Shown in pieces: positions 1 through 7,171 of a stretch of DNA of 14,992 bases. Location of the stretch: positions 1 to 14,992 of the forward strand of contig CALQJP020000028.1 of assembly GCA_943330925.2 (NCBI GenBank), written 5' to 3'. Both the position numbers and the translations under genes were made by a program. The notes below the pieces were generated by a model. The model searched no databases. It was not told where the DNA came from and saw only the letters and a list, made by a program, of their open reading frames with translations. Each line of letters opens with the position of its first letter. The first letter of the stretch is position 1. This DNA comes from Chryseobacterium gleum. GTDB taxonomy: Bacteria > Bacteroidota > Bacteroidia > Flavobacteriales_D > Sanyastnellaceae.

Positions 1-2022
1 AACGAGCCGGAAGTGGAATGCGGCGATGATGGAGTTTCGGATACTCCGGTTACCGAGGGTCATGCCAGCTGCCAAGACTTGAAAGACTTTTCATGTAGCT
101 CAACTGCGTTAACCAATGCAATTTATAATTTCGATGGAATAACCGGCGGCACAGGTGGCACAACAGATCCAACGACGCCTCCGATGCTTTTGTTGGGTGA
201 GGAAGATTTTACACGCTTGCAGTTTACTCAATTTCAGGCAAGCGGAGTTTCCATTAACCCTAACATGGATGGTCAGTTTGCATTCACCGGCTGGGGTGAG
301 GGCGCCGTTCAAGGTTCTACATCGTATGCCGACATGAGCGGAACAATCAACACTTCGAAATACTATGAGTTTACGATTACTCCTCGTCCGGGAAGTGCAA
401 TGACGCTCACTGAACTGCGCTTCAAGGCATCGCGCGCTGCTAATGGCCCGCGTGCGTTTTCGGTTCGTTCAAGCATGAATAACTTCGCTAACAATATTGC
501 CGCCTCTGTTGCTCCTGCCAATGCTAATTTGGTTGTAGTAACCAATCCCAATCCGGCCAATACCTTCTTCTTTGCTGCTGACACTGCAATCGCTGTGAAT
601 GGTGCGAAGGTTACGTTGGGTGGCGCTTCTTTCACGGCCATGATTCAACCTGTAACATTCCGCATTTACGCTTTCAACGCAGAAGATGCCGCAGGTGAGT
701 TTTCTATTGACAATGTAGAATTGGTTGGAACCTATGGTGTGATTGAGAACGTTCAGAATTTCATGGACTATTCTTACTGCTCACACATGTTTACCAACGG
801 TCAAAAGGAGCGTATGCGTTTGGCGCTCAATGCAGGACTTTCAGGACGAAGCAATCTGTGGACAGATTCGAACCGTGCACTCACCGGTACTGACAACAAC
901 CCGCTGACATGCGCGCCAGCTGCCGACTTCTATCCTGCTACTAAGTTTGCTTGTGTGAATGATGATATTGAGTTTGTAAACAACTCAACGAATGGTGTTG
1001 TAGATACCTACGCTTGGACTTTCCAGGATGGCCAGCCTGCAACCAGCACCAGTGCGAACCCATCCGTTTCCTTCACTTCGGAAGGTCGCAAAACAGTTAC
1101 GCTTACTGTAACGAATGCTCAAGGATCAACTACAAAGACGATCGAGCAATGCGTGGTGATTGCCCCATCATGGACAGAAACCGGTGGTCCACTTTTTCAA
1201 GATGGTTTCGATGAGTATTTCAGATTCTTGAACTTTTACGTGCCGGGTAACTACGACAGCAACGTATCGGTATGGAGCCGCACCACAGAAGCAGGTTTCT
1301 CAAACAACACCAGTGCGTTTTTGAATGCGTATGAAATGTCGGAGACAAACATCGATGAGGGTGGTTATGATATTGACGAGTTGGTTACTCCTTCTTGCAA
1401 CTTGGATTTGGTAAGCAGCGGTCTTGTGACCTTTAAGTATGCTTATGCTACTCAAAGCACTGACCTTGCAGGTATCACGGATCGTTTCGAAGTGTTTATT
1501 TCAAATGACTGTGGCCAAAACTGGTCGAGCACACCGCGTGTAAGCCTCGAAGGAATTGATTTGGTTACCGCAGGCAGCGTGAGCATTCCATTCTTCCCAA
1601 GCAGTTCTTCAGATTGGAGAGAGGAGTCGTTCACTATTCCTAACACCTATCTCTCTGAAGGCTTCCGTATGAAGTTTATCTTCCGTGCAGGTGAGTTCCC
1701 CAACAATTTGTTTATCGACGATATCAACATGACCGGAACGGTTGGTTTGAATGAGCAGGACGCCGATTTCTTCGGTGCGATGGTTTATCCAAATCCGGCC
1801 GACGAAAACACAGTGCTCACGTATGTTGATCGCGGTGCTGAGAAGCTGAACATCACTCTTACCGATTTGAGTGGACGTGTAATTGAAAGCTGGCAGCCTC
1901 GCGCTTCAGCTCCGGGTGCGCAGCGCATTACTATTGATACAAGCGATTTGGCAACCGGTGCCTATTTGATTTCCTTGAACTCAAATGGCCACTCACGCAC
2001 ACTGAAGTTAATGATAGACTAA
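1..2022 (+). CDS. Secreted M43 (pappalysin/cytophagalysin-type) metalloprotease with inserted domain, PKD domain and T9SS sorting domain; 5' truncated
   Basis: The reading frame is open from base 1 (codons N-E-P-E before the GTG at 13), so the gene starts outside the window; signal peptide, propeptide and the zinc helix HExxHxxGxxH are missing from view. The fragment opens with the M43-typical stretch CGDDGVSDTP (nt 19-48). The Met-turn NFMDYS and following YCSHMFTNGQ lie at nt 757-804. In known family members these two are separated by only about 30-40 residues; here some 200 residues (nt about 139-738) intervene, beginning with a Gly/Thr/Pro linker and ending in FSIDNVELVG, a beta-sandwich-like ending. 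Then come a PKD domain (nt about 910-1165, with DTYAWTFQDG), a MAM/discoidin-like beta domain (about 1170-1735, ending in LFIDDINMTG) and a type A sorting domain (about 1765-2022, VYPNPA near its start). Likely exported by T9SS, then surface-bound or released; substrate unknown. The family call is firm, the activity inferred. Confidence 0.88.
   Translation, partial: NEPEVECGDDGVSDTPVTEGHASCQDLKDFSCSSTALTNAIYNFDGITGGTGGTTDPTTPPMLLLGEEDFTRLQFTQFQASGVSINPNMDGQFAFTGWGEGAVQGSTSYADMSGTINTSKYYEFTITPRPGSAMTLTELRFKASRAANGPRAFSVRSSMNNFANNIAASVAPANANLVVVTNPNPANTFFFAADTAIAVNGAKVTLGGASFTAMIQPVTFRIYAFNAEDAAGEFSIDNVELVGTYGVIENVQNFMDYSYCSHMFTNGQKERMRLALNAGLSGRSNLWTDSNRALTGTDNNPLTCAPAADFYPATKFACVNDDIEFVNNSTNGVVDTYAWTFQDGQPATSTSANPSVSFTSEGRKTVTLTVTNAQGSTTKTIEQCVVIAPSWTETGGPLFQDGFDEYFRFLNFYVPGNYDSNVSVWSRTTEAGFSNNTSAFLNAYEMSETNIDEGGYDIDELVTPSCNLDLVSSGLVTFKYAYATQSTDLAGITDRFEVFISNDCGQNWSSTPRVSLEGIDLVTAGSVSIPFFPSSSSDWREESFTIPNTYLSEGFRMKFIFRAGEFPNNLFIDDINMTGTVGLNEQDADFFGAMVYPNPADENTVLTYVDRGAEKLNITLTDLSGRVIESWQPRASAPGAQRITIDTSDLATGAYLISLNSNGHSRTLKLMID
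136..738 (+). other. Inserted beta-rich domain within the M43 catalytic domain
   Basis: In-frame coding segment of about 200 residues between the YNFDG and VIENVQNFMDYS parts of the protease. It starts with a low-complexity linker (TGGTGGTTDPTTPP), includes YYEFTITPRPG, a segment with GPRAFSVRSS, then VTFRIYAFNAE and FSIDNVELVG. This pattern resembles the sandwich domain often found C-terminal in secreted Bacteroidota proteins, where it follows an enzyme domain rather than interrupting one. The boundaries are estimated by eye from my memory of family members and could be off by 10 residues. Confidence 0.6.
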
Positions 2023-2046
2023 TTAGTCTTATTACATAATTGTTAG

Positions 2047-2072
2047 AAGGGCCGCTTGTGCGGCCCTTTTTT
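2047..2072 (+). terminator. Intrinsic terminator of the M43 protease gene
   Basis: A perfect 7-bp stem, GGGCCGC (2049-2055) with GCGGCCC (2060-2066), closes a TTGT loop and is followed by six T residues (2067-2072); two flanking A-T pairs can lengthen the stem. It begins about 25 bases after the stop codon and fits a Rho-independent terminator on the plus strand. Confidence 0.9.
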
Positions 2073-2109
2073 ATTGATAATTGTCAAATTTATTATTGTT
2101 GCATTGGGG

Positions 2110-2117
2110 TACATTTG
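2110..2117 (+). promoter_or_regulatory. Candidate Bacteroidota -7 promoter box for the GAF kinase
   Basis: TACATTTG matches the Bacteroidota consensus TAnnTTTG exactly and ends 28 bases before the ATG at 2146, directly after the previous gene's terminator. No convincing -33 TTTG element sits at the usual 17-23 base spacing; the nearest TTG (2081-2083) is 26 bases away. The call rests on one box and its position. Confidence 0.45.
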
Positions 2118-2145
2118 AAGCAATCACAACGACTGTTTGCGGCGA

Positions 2146-3348
2146 ATGATTTTACCTGAGAAACCACATAACGAATTAGAACGTCTGAAGGCGTTGAAAA
2201 GCTACGAGGTAATGGATACCTTGTCAGAGCAGGAGTATGATCATCTCACTGCAATCGCATCTGAGATTTGTGGCTGCCGCATGTCGCTTATTTCTTTAAT
2301 CGATGACAACAGGCAGTGGTTCAAATCGAGCGTTGGCATGGCTGTTTTGGAAACCCCAAGAGAGTTCGCGTTTTGCGCACATGCCATCCATGAACCCGGA
2401 AAGACACTTGTGGTTCCCGACGCCCGTATTGATGAACGTTTTCACGATAACCCGCTGGTAACAGGTGATCCCCACCTGGCCTTCTACGCAGGGGTTCCTT
2501 TGGTGAATGAAGATGGTTTGCCGCTTGGAACGCTTTGTGTCTTGGATAGTGAGCCGAAATCTCTGACAAACGCCCAATTGTCGGCCTTAAATGCACTGGC
2601 AGCTCAGGTGATGGCATTGCTGGAGTTGCGAAGAAGTAAAAGGACATTGGAGGGCATGCTCAGCAGGCTGGAGGAGAAGAACAAGGAATTGGAACATTTT
2701 GCATTTATCGCTGCACATGATTTGAAATCACCGTTGAATGGAATTTCGTCGATGACTGATATTCTTATTGAAAACCATCGGGAGTCCGTCCATACGGACG
2801 ATGTTAGCATGTTGCATGCGATAAGAGGCTCATCGCATCAGCTTTCTTCACTCATCTCAGGGCTGCTTGATTACTACCGATTGGACGCCACTATCACTAG
2901 CATGAATTCTTCGGTAGATAGTGATGAAGTTGTTACTCAGGTTCGAAATTTATTTGGCGCTGACCCGGAAGTGGAATTCCGTTTTGATATTCAACCAGAG
3001 AGAATCAATACCCATGGGCCGGTGCTGCTTCAAGTATTGCTGAACCTCGTGAGCAATGCCATTAAATACAGCGACAAGGCCAAGACGGTAGTTACGATAT
3101 CGATTACCGAAGACACGGAAACGTATCGCGTTTCAGTGGCTGACAATGGATCTGGTATCGATCGTAGTTTTCATGACAAACTATTTCAGCTCTTCGAAAC
3201 CGCTTCTTCAGCCGATCGTTATGGCAATAGGGGAAATGGGATAGGCTTGGCTACCGTCAAAAAGCTAGTAACGCGCACCGGTGGCGACGTCCGGTTTTTT
3301 TCCGAACTAACGAAGGGTACTACGTTCGAGTTTACGTTGCCGCGTTAA
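2146..3348 (+). CDS. Cytosolic GAF-domain sensor histidine kinase
   Basis: A protein of 400 residues from the ATG at 2146, preferred over an in-frame TTG at 2137. The N-terminal half is a GAF domain (about residues 25-165, with FCAHAI and FYAGVPL) of the type common in Bacteroidota sensor kinases. A short coiled-coil linker (about 165-185) leads to a HisKA dimerisation domain with the phospho-accepting His191 in AAHDLKSPL. The HATPase domain has the N box with Asn304 (LVSNAIKYS), the G1 box DNGSG (333-337), an F box (LFQLFE) and the G2 box GNGIGL (363-368). All motifs for autophosphorylation are present. No signal peptide or membrane helix is seen, so it should sense a cytoplasmic signal, which the sequence does not reveal. 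No response regulator or receiver domain lies nearby, making it an orphan kinase here. Its stop codon overlaps that of valS on the other strand. Confidence 0.9.
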   Translation: MILPEKPHNELERLKALKSYEVMDTLSEQEYDHLTAIASEICGCRMSLISLIDDNRQWFKSSVGMAVLETPREFAFCAHAIHEPGKTLVVPDARIDERFHDNPLVTGDPHLAFYAGVPLVNEDGLPLGTLCVLDSEPKSLTNAQLSALNALAAQVMALLELRRSKRTLEGMLSRLEEKNKELEHFAFIAAHDLKSPLNGISSMTDILIENHRESVHTDDVSMLHAIRGSSHQLSSLISGLLDYYRLDATITSMNSSVDSDEVVTQVRNLFGADPEVEFRFDIQPERINTHGPVLLQVLLNLVSNAIKYSDKAKTVVTISITEDTETYRVSVADNGSGIDRSFHDKLFQLFETASSADRYGNRGNGIGLATVKKLVTRTGGDVRFFSELTKGTTFEFTLPR

Positions 3349-5969
3349 TTCAGCGCTTTCAACTGCTCTTCCATCATCTGGATTTTAGCCAGCGAGTCAC
3401 TTTGTTTTTTGCGCTCAATCTCAAGCACAGCAGCAGGAGCATTATTCACGAATCGCTCGTTGCTCAATTTGGCATCCACTGATTTCAAAAAACCTTTCAC
3501 GTAACTCAATTCAGCTTCTATTTTTTTCTTTTCGGCTTCTAAGTCTATTTGTTCCGTGAATGGAATGAAATACTCTGCTCCGGCAGTTACAAATGAGAAA
3601 CAACCGGAGGGTTTCTCCTGAACATAGTTGATCGAACGAATATTACACAGGTGCTGAATAACTGCATCGAATTCGGTTGTGTTATCATGATTCACTCGAA
3701 CCATAAGCTCAACGGCTTCCTTATTCGGAATGTTCTTCTCTTTTCGCACGTTGCGAATGCCAATTACAACCTCCTGCATGCGGTCGAAGGAAGTGATAAT
3801 GGAAGAATCTACGTTTTCTGCTGATGGCCATGTTGCTGTGCAGATAGAACTTCCCTCAGAGCGTGGCTTTAGGTAATGCCAAACCTCCTCAGTGAGGAAG
3901 GGCATAAATGGATGCAATACGCGAAGGAGGTCCTCCAATATGGATACGGATGACGCGTAGGTGGCTGCATCCATGCCTTGACCAAATGGGGGCTTGACCA
4001 TCTCTAAATACCAGGCACAGAAGTCGTCCCAAACCAATTTATAGGTTGTCATCAGTGCTTCATTGATTCTGAACTTGTCGTAGTCATCGTTCAGAGAAAG
4101 CAAGGTCGCATTGAACTTGCTGCGCATCCAATTCACCGCGGTTTTCGCAGCAGCAGTTTGTTCCAGCGAGTGATCTACTTTTTCTTCCCAGCCCTTGACC
4201 AGACGGAATGCATTCCAGATTTTGTTGGCAAAGTTGCGTCCCTGTTCGCAAAGCGATTCGTCGAACAGAAGGTCATTCCCTGCGGGCGAAGACAGCAACA
4301 TACCTACACGAACTCCATCAGCACCGTATATTTTCATAAGGTCTAACGGGTCGGGAGAGTTGCCCAGTGATTTCGACATTTTGCGTCCTTGCTTGTCGCG
4401 CACAATGCCGGTATAATAAACATTGCGGAATGGTAAATCATTTCGGTACTCATAGCCCGCAACGATCATACGAGCCACCCAGAAAAACATGATTTCAGGT
4501 GCAGTCACCAAATCGTTGGTAGGGTAGTAGTAGCCGATTTCTTCTTCCGAATAAAATCCATCGAATACGCTGATGGGCCAGAGCCATGATGAGAACCAGG
4601 TGTCGAGCACATCCTCTTCCTGACGGATAGAATCGGTGTCAACTGCTATGCCCTTCTGAGCAAATTGCTGCAATGCTTCTTCTTTTGTTTTAGCTACCTC
4701 AAATTGGCCGTCGGGTGCATACCATGCCGGAATGCGATGTCCCCACCAAAGTTGGCGTGAAATACACCAGTCTTTGATGTTCTCCATCCAGTTGCGATAA
4801 CTGTTCTTGAACTTGGGAGGGAAGAACTTAATGTCGTCGTTCATGACATGGTCGAGCGCGGGCTTGCTCAAATCCTTCATGTCCACAAACCATTGCAGGG
4901 AAAGTCGTGGTTCAACGACAGCATCGCTGCGTTCACTGAAACCGACTTTATTGACCAGGTCCTCGATTTTCACGAGGTTGCCCGACTGCTGGAGGTCCTC
5001 AGCAATTTGTTTACGCACTTCAAAGCGATCCATACCAACGTACAATTGACCTGCTTCACTGATGGTGCCGTTGTCGTTCATCATGTTGATGATTTCCAAC
5101 TTGTACTTTTCACCCAACATGAAGTCGTTCATGTCGTGTGCCGGAGTAACTTTTAGACATCCCGTGCCGAATTCCATTTCCACATAGTCGTCGGCGATCA
5201 CAGGAACTTCGCGATTCACCAAAGGCACAATCGCTTTCTTTCCGTGCAAGTGTTTGTATCGATCGTCTTTCGGATTCACGCATACTGCCGTGTCACCCAA
5301 AATAGTTTCCGGACGAGTGGTAGCAATGGTGATGTATTCACTGCTGCCAACGATTTGGTAGCGCACATGGTACAGCTTGGAATTTACTTCTTTGTAAATA
5401 ACTTCCTCATCGGATAAAGCTGTGAGTGCTGCAGGATCCCAATTGATCATGCGTTCACCCCGGTATATTTTTCCTTTTTTGTAGAGATCAATAAACGTGT
5501 CTACTACGCTTTCATAGTATTTCTCATCCATTGTAAAGCGAGTGCGGTCCCAGTCGCAGCTTGCTCCCAATTTCTTGAGCTGTTCGAGAATGATACCGCC
5601 GTGTTTATGGGTCCATTCCCATGCGTGCTCCAGGAACTTTTCGCGGGTGAGGTCACTTTTCTTGATGCCTTCAGCGCGCAGCTTCTGTACCACTTTGGCT
5701 TCTGTTGCAATGGAGGCGTGGTCGGTACCGGGCACCCAGCAAGCGTTTTTACCTTGCATGCGGGCTCTTCGAACCAACAAATCCTGAATCGTGTTGTTGA
5801 GCATGTGCCCCATGTGAAGCACACCGGTAACGTTTGGTGGTGGAATAACCACTGTGTATGCTTCGCGGTCATCGGGTACACTCTTGAAGAGCTTGTGCTC
5901 CATCCAGTAGCTGTACCATTTGTCTTCGGTTTGAATTGGGTCGTATTTGCTGGGTATTTCTGCGCTCAT
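3345..5969 (-). CDS. valS: Valyl-tRNA synthetase
   Basis: A class I aminoacyl-tRNA synthetase of 874 residues, full length for bacterial ValRS, that charges tRNA-Val with valine in the cytoplasm. The HIGH-type signature is HMGH (residues 52-55) in PPPNVTGVLHMGHMLNN, a ValRS-typical form. KMSKS is at 530-534 (GRKMSKSLGN). The CP1 editing domain that hydrolyses Thr-tRNA-Val lies between them and carries GTGCLKVTPAHDMNDF. An anticodon-binding helical domain follows, and the last 65 or so residues form the Lys/Glu-rich coiled-coil arm that grips tRNA. The ATG at 5969 fits the family's N-terminus. It starts 37 bases after the stop of the YdjM-like gene on the same strand, so the two may be co-transcribed. 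Its 3' end overlaps the kinase gene by 4 bp (TTAA shared by both stop codons), with no visible terminator. Confidence 0.98.
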   Translation of the reverse strand: MSAEIPSKYDPIQTEDKWYSYWMEHKLFKSVPDDREAYTVVIPPPNVTGVLHMGHMLNNTIQDLLVRRARMQGKNACWVPGTDHASIATEAKVVQKLRAEGIKKSDLTREKFLEHAWEWTHKHGGIILEQLKKLGASCDWDRTRFTMDEKYYESVVDTFIDLYKKGKIYRGERMINWDPAALTALSDEEVIYKEVNSKLYHVRYQIVGSSEYITIATTRPETILGDTAVCVNPKDDRYKHLHGKKAIVPLVNREVPVIADDYVEMEFGTGCLKVTPAHDMNDFMLGEKYKLEIINMMNDNGTISEAGQLYVGMDRFEVRKQIAEDLQQSGNLVKIEDLVNKVGFSERSDAVVEPRLSLQWFVDMKDLSKPALDHVMNDDIKFFPPKFKNSYRNWMENIKDWCISRQLWWGHRIPAWYAPDGQFEVAKTKEEALQQFAQKGIAVDTDSIRQEEDVLDTWFSSWLWPISVFDGFYSEEEIGYYYPTNDLVTAPEIMFFWVARMIVAGYEYRNDLPFRNVYYTGIVRDKQGRKMSKSLGNSPDPLDLMKIYGADGVRVGMLLSSPAGNDLLFDESLCEQGRNFANKIWNAFRLVKGWEEKVDHSLEQTAAAKTAVNWMRSKFNATLLSLNDDYDKFRINEALMTTYKLVWDDFCAWYLEMVKPPFGQGMDAATYASSVSILEDLLRVLHPFMPFLTEEVWHYLKPRSEGSSICTATWPSAENVDSSIITSFDRMQEVVIGIRNVRKEKNIPNKEAVELMVRVNHDNTTEFDAVIQHLCNIRSINYVQEKPSGCFSFVTAGAEYFIPFTEQIDLEAEKKKIEAELSYVKGFLKSVDAKLSNERFVNNAPAAVLEIERKKQSDSLAKIQMMEEQLKALN

Positions 5970-6006
5970 TTCACATCACTTTTCGGTAGCGCGAAAATAA
6001 CACCTT

Positions 6007-7050
6007 CTACTGCAATTGCGATACAGCTTTCGGCTTATCAAGTATGCGATTCCAAAGCAACTGAAGGGCCTTTGAAAAGTCGTCGCGCTTCCAGTCAGGC
6101 ATCAATTGTTTGGCATGCCAGCCGTGCTCAGCGGGTTCAATTCTCCAATGAAAAACGAATGCCTTGTGCGCTTCCGTTTGCGTAAAGTCGGTTCGACCCC
6201 ATTTGGCAGTGAAGAAGTCAACACTTTCACCAACGGGAATTGCAAAATAGGCGCCCTGACCAAACCACTTCATAGCAGACATGGCGCGCTGGTCCGGATG
6301 GTTCTCGATAAGCTCCCGGTTGATGGGGTATGCAATCCAATCGACTTTCGGGTCGTTCTGAAGCAGTGAATACTCTCCAAAGTAGATGCTGTCCTCTGCA
6401 ACTGCGATTCCCGACCACAAGATGTTATTGAACATGGTGGGCGTTGTTTTCAAGGTGTGATAGGACATATTCTTTGCCTTTAACTGGCTTTCGAAATGTT
6501 GGTGAACGGTGTACTTGTTATAGAACGTGAGGAGCATGTAAAGCCCGGCATACGCGCATGCAGCGAGGGCCCAGCGCAGGCGGGCGGGATTATCACGTTT
6601 CAGGAATAGTGGAACCATCAGAATGAACATGAATGGAAGTGTCCACAGTGGGTCAACCACCGTGATGTTGTTGAATCCAACCAGGTAATCGGTAAAAGGC
6701 AGTAATAGTTGAGTGCCGTAGGTAGTGCAGCAATCGAGCAGGGCATGGGTTATCAGAACCGAAGACCAGAACAAATACCATCGGCGCAATGAAATGGTTT
6801 GTTCCCATTTTTTGTGGCACCAGTTGGCCAATGGAATGGAAAGGAGCAAGTGAATCAGAATGGCGTGTGAGTATCCTCTGTGAATGTGAAGCTTTGTAAT
6901 TTCATCAGTGAAGAACGGGTTCAGCAAAACGTCCAGATCGGGGAGAGTGCCTCCAATGGCGCCCAGCAGTTGCGCTTTGTTGCCAAGTTTATTACCCAAC
7001 AACACTTCTCCCACGGCTGCCCCCAGTACAATTTGACTTAATGAATCCAT
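6007..7050 (-). CDS. YdjM/DUF457-like membrane-bound metal-dependent hydrolase family protein
   Basis: An integral membrane protein of 347 residues from the ATG at 7050. That start gives MDSLSQIVLGAAVGE, close to the standard N-terminus MDSLTQ of the family; the in-frame GTG at 7086 and ATG at 7080 would add 12 or 10 atypical residues, and a candidate -7 box lies in that added stretch. Family motifs are PDLD, HRGYSHA, THALLDCCTTYGTQLL and DPLW; the conserved His and Asp residues are taken as metal ligands in this family, although no reaction has been firmly shown. Several hydrophobic helices lie in the first 210 residues or so, followed by a hydrophilic C-terminal domain (FGQGAYFAIP, VFHWRIEP). 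It lies directly upstream of valS, spaced 37 bp, and diverges from the S8 lipoprotein gene. Family assignment is strong; biochemical role unknown. Confidence 0.85.
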   Translation of the reverse strand: MDSLSQIVLGAAVGEVLLGNKLGNKAQLLGAIGGTLPDLDVLLNPFFTDEITKLHIHRGYSHAILIHLLLSIPLANWCHKKWEQTISLRRWYLFWSSVLITHALLDCCTTYGTQLLLPFTDYLVGFNNITVVDPLWTLPFMFILMVPLFLKRDNPARLRWALAACAYAGLYMLLTFYNKYTVHQHFESQLKAKNMSYHTLKTTPTMFNNILWSGIAVAEDSIYFGEYSLLQNDPKVDWIAYPINRELIENHPDQRAMSAMKWFGQGAYFAIPVGESVDFFTAKWGRTDFTQTEAHKAFVFHWRIEPAEHGWHAKQLMPDWKRDDFSKALQLLWNRILDKPKAVSQLQ

Positions 7051-7067
7051 GCTGCGAAGTAACAACA

Positions 7068-7075
7068 CAAGGTTA
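7068..7075 (-). promoter_or_regulatory. Weak candidate -7 box upstream of the YdjM-like gene
   Basis: Read on the minus strand this is TAACCTTG, one mismatch from TAnnTTTG, ending 17 bases before the ATG at 7050. No clear -33 element was found. Its main value is that it argues against the upstream GTG start at 7086. Confidence 0.25.
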
Positions 7076-7145
7076 TTCATCTTCACATGTTTGAAATTCC
7101 GCTGAAAATTGTCGCTGAAATCTGGATGCGTGGTGATTAATCCTG

Positions 7146-7153
7146 TACATTCG
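7146..7153 (+). promoter_or_regulatory. Weak candidate -7 box for the S8 lipoprotein gene
   Basis: TACATTCG differs by one base from TAnnTTTG and ends 18 bases before the ATG at 7172. It lies in the 121-bp divergent region shared with the YdjM-like gene. No -33 element was found at standard spacing. Confidence 0.25.
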
Positions 7154-7171
7154 ATTCAAATCTTAACTGCC

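Noticed and set aside
13..2022. GTG at 13 as the start of the M43 protease
   Set aside because: The frame is open upstream to base 1, and the fragment begins in the middle of the M43 catalytic domain, so the true start lies outside the window.
2137..2145. TTG at 2137 as the kinase start
   Set aside because: It adds only Met-Arg-Arg before the ATG at 2146; the ATG is the stronger codon and fits the typical N-terminus better.
5601..6185. Plus-strand open frame of 194 codons across the valS/YdjM junction
   Set aside because: It is antisense to two well-supported genes, spans their junction, and its translation shows no recognisable family pattern.
7051..7086. GTG at 7086 as the start of the YdjM-like protein
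   Set aside because: The family begins MDSLTQ or similar, which matches the ATG at 7050, and a candidate -7 box lies between the two.
7109..7171. Upstream extension of the S8 lipoprotein
   Set aside because: It would place 21 unlikely residues before a clear lipoprotein signal peptide that starts at the ATG at 7172.
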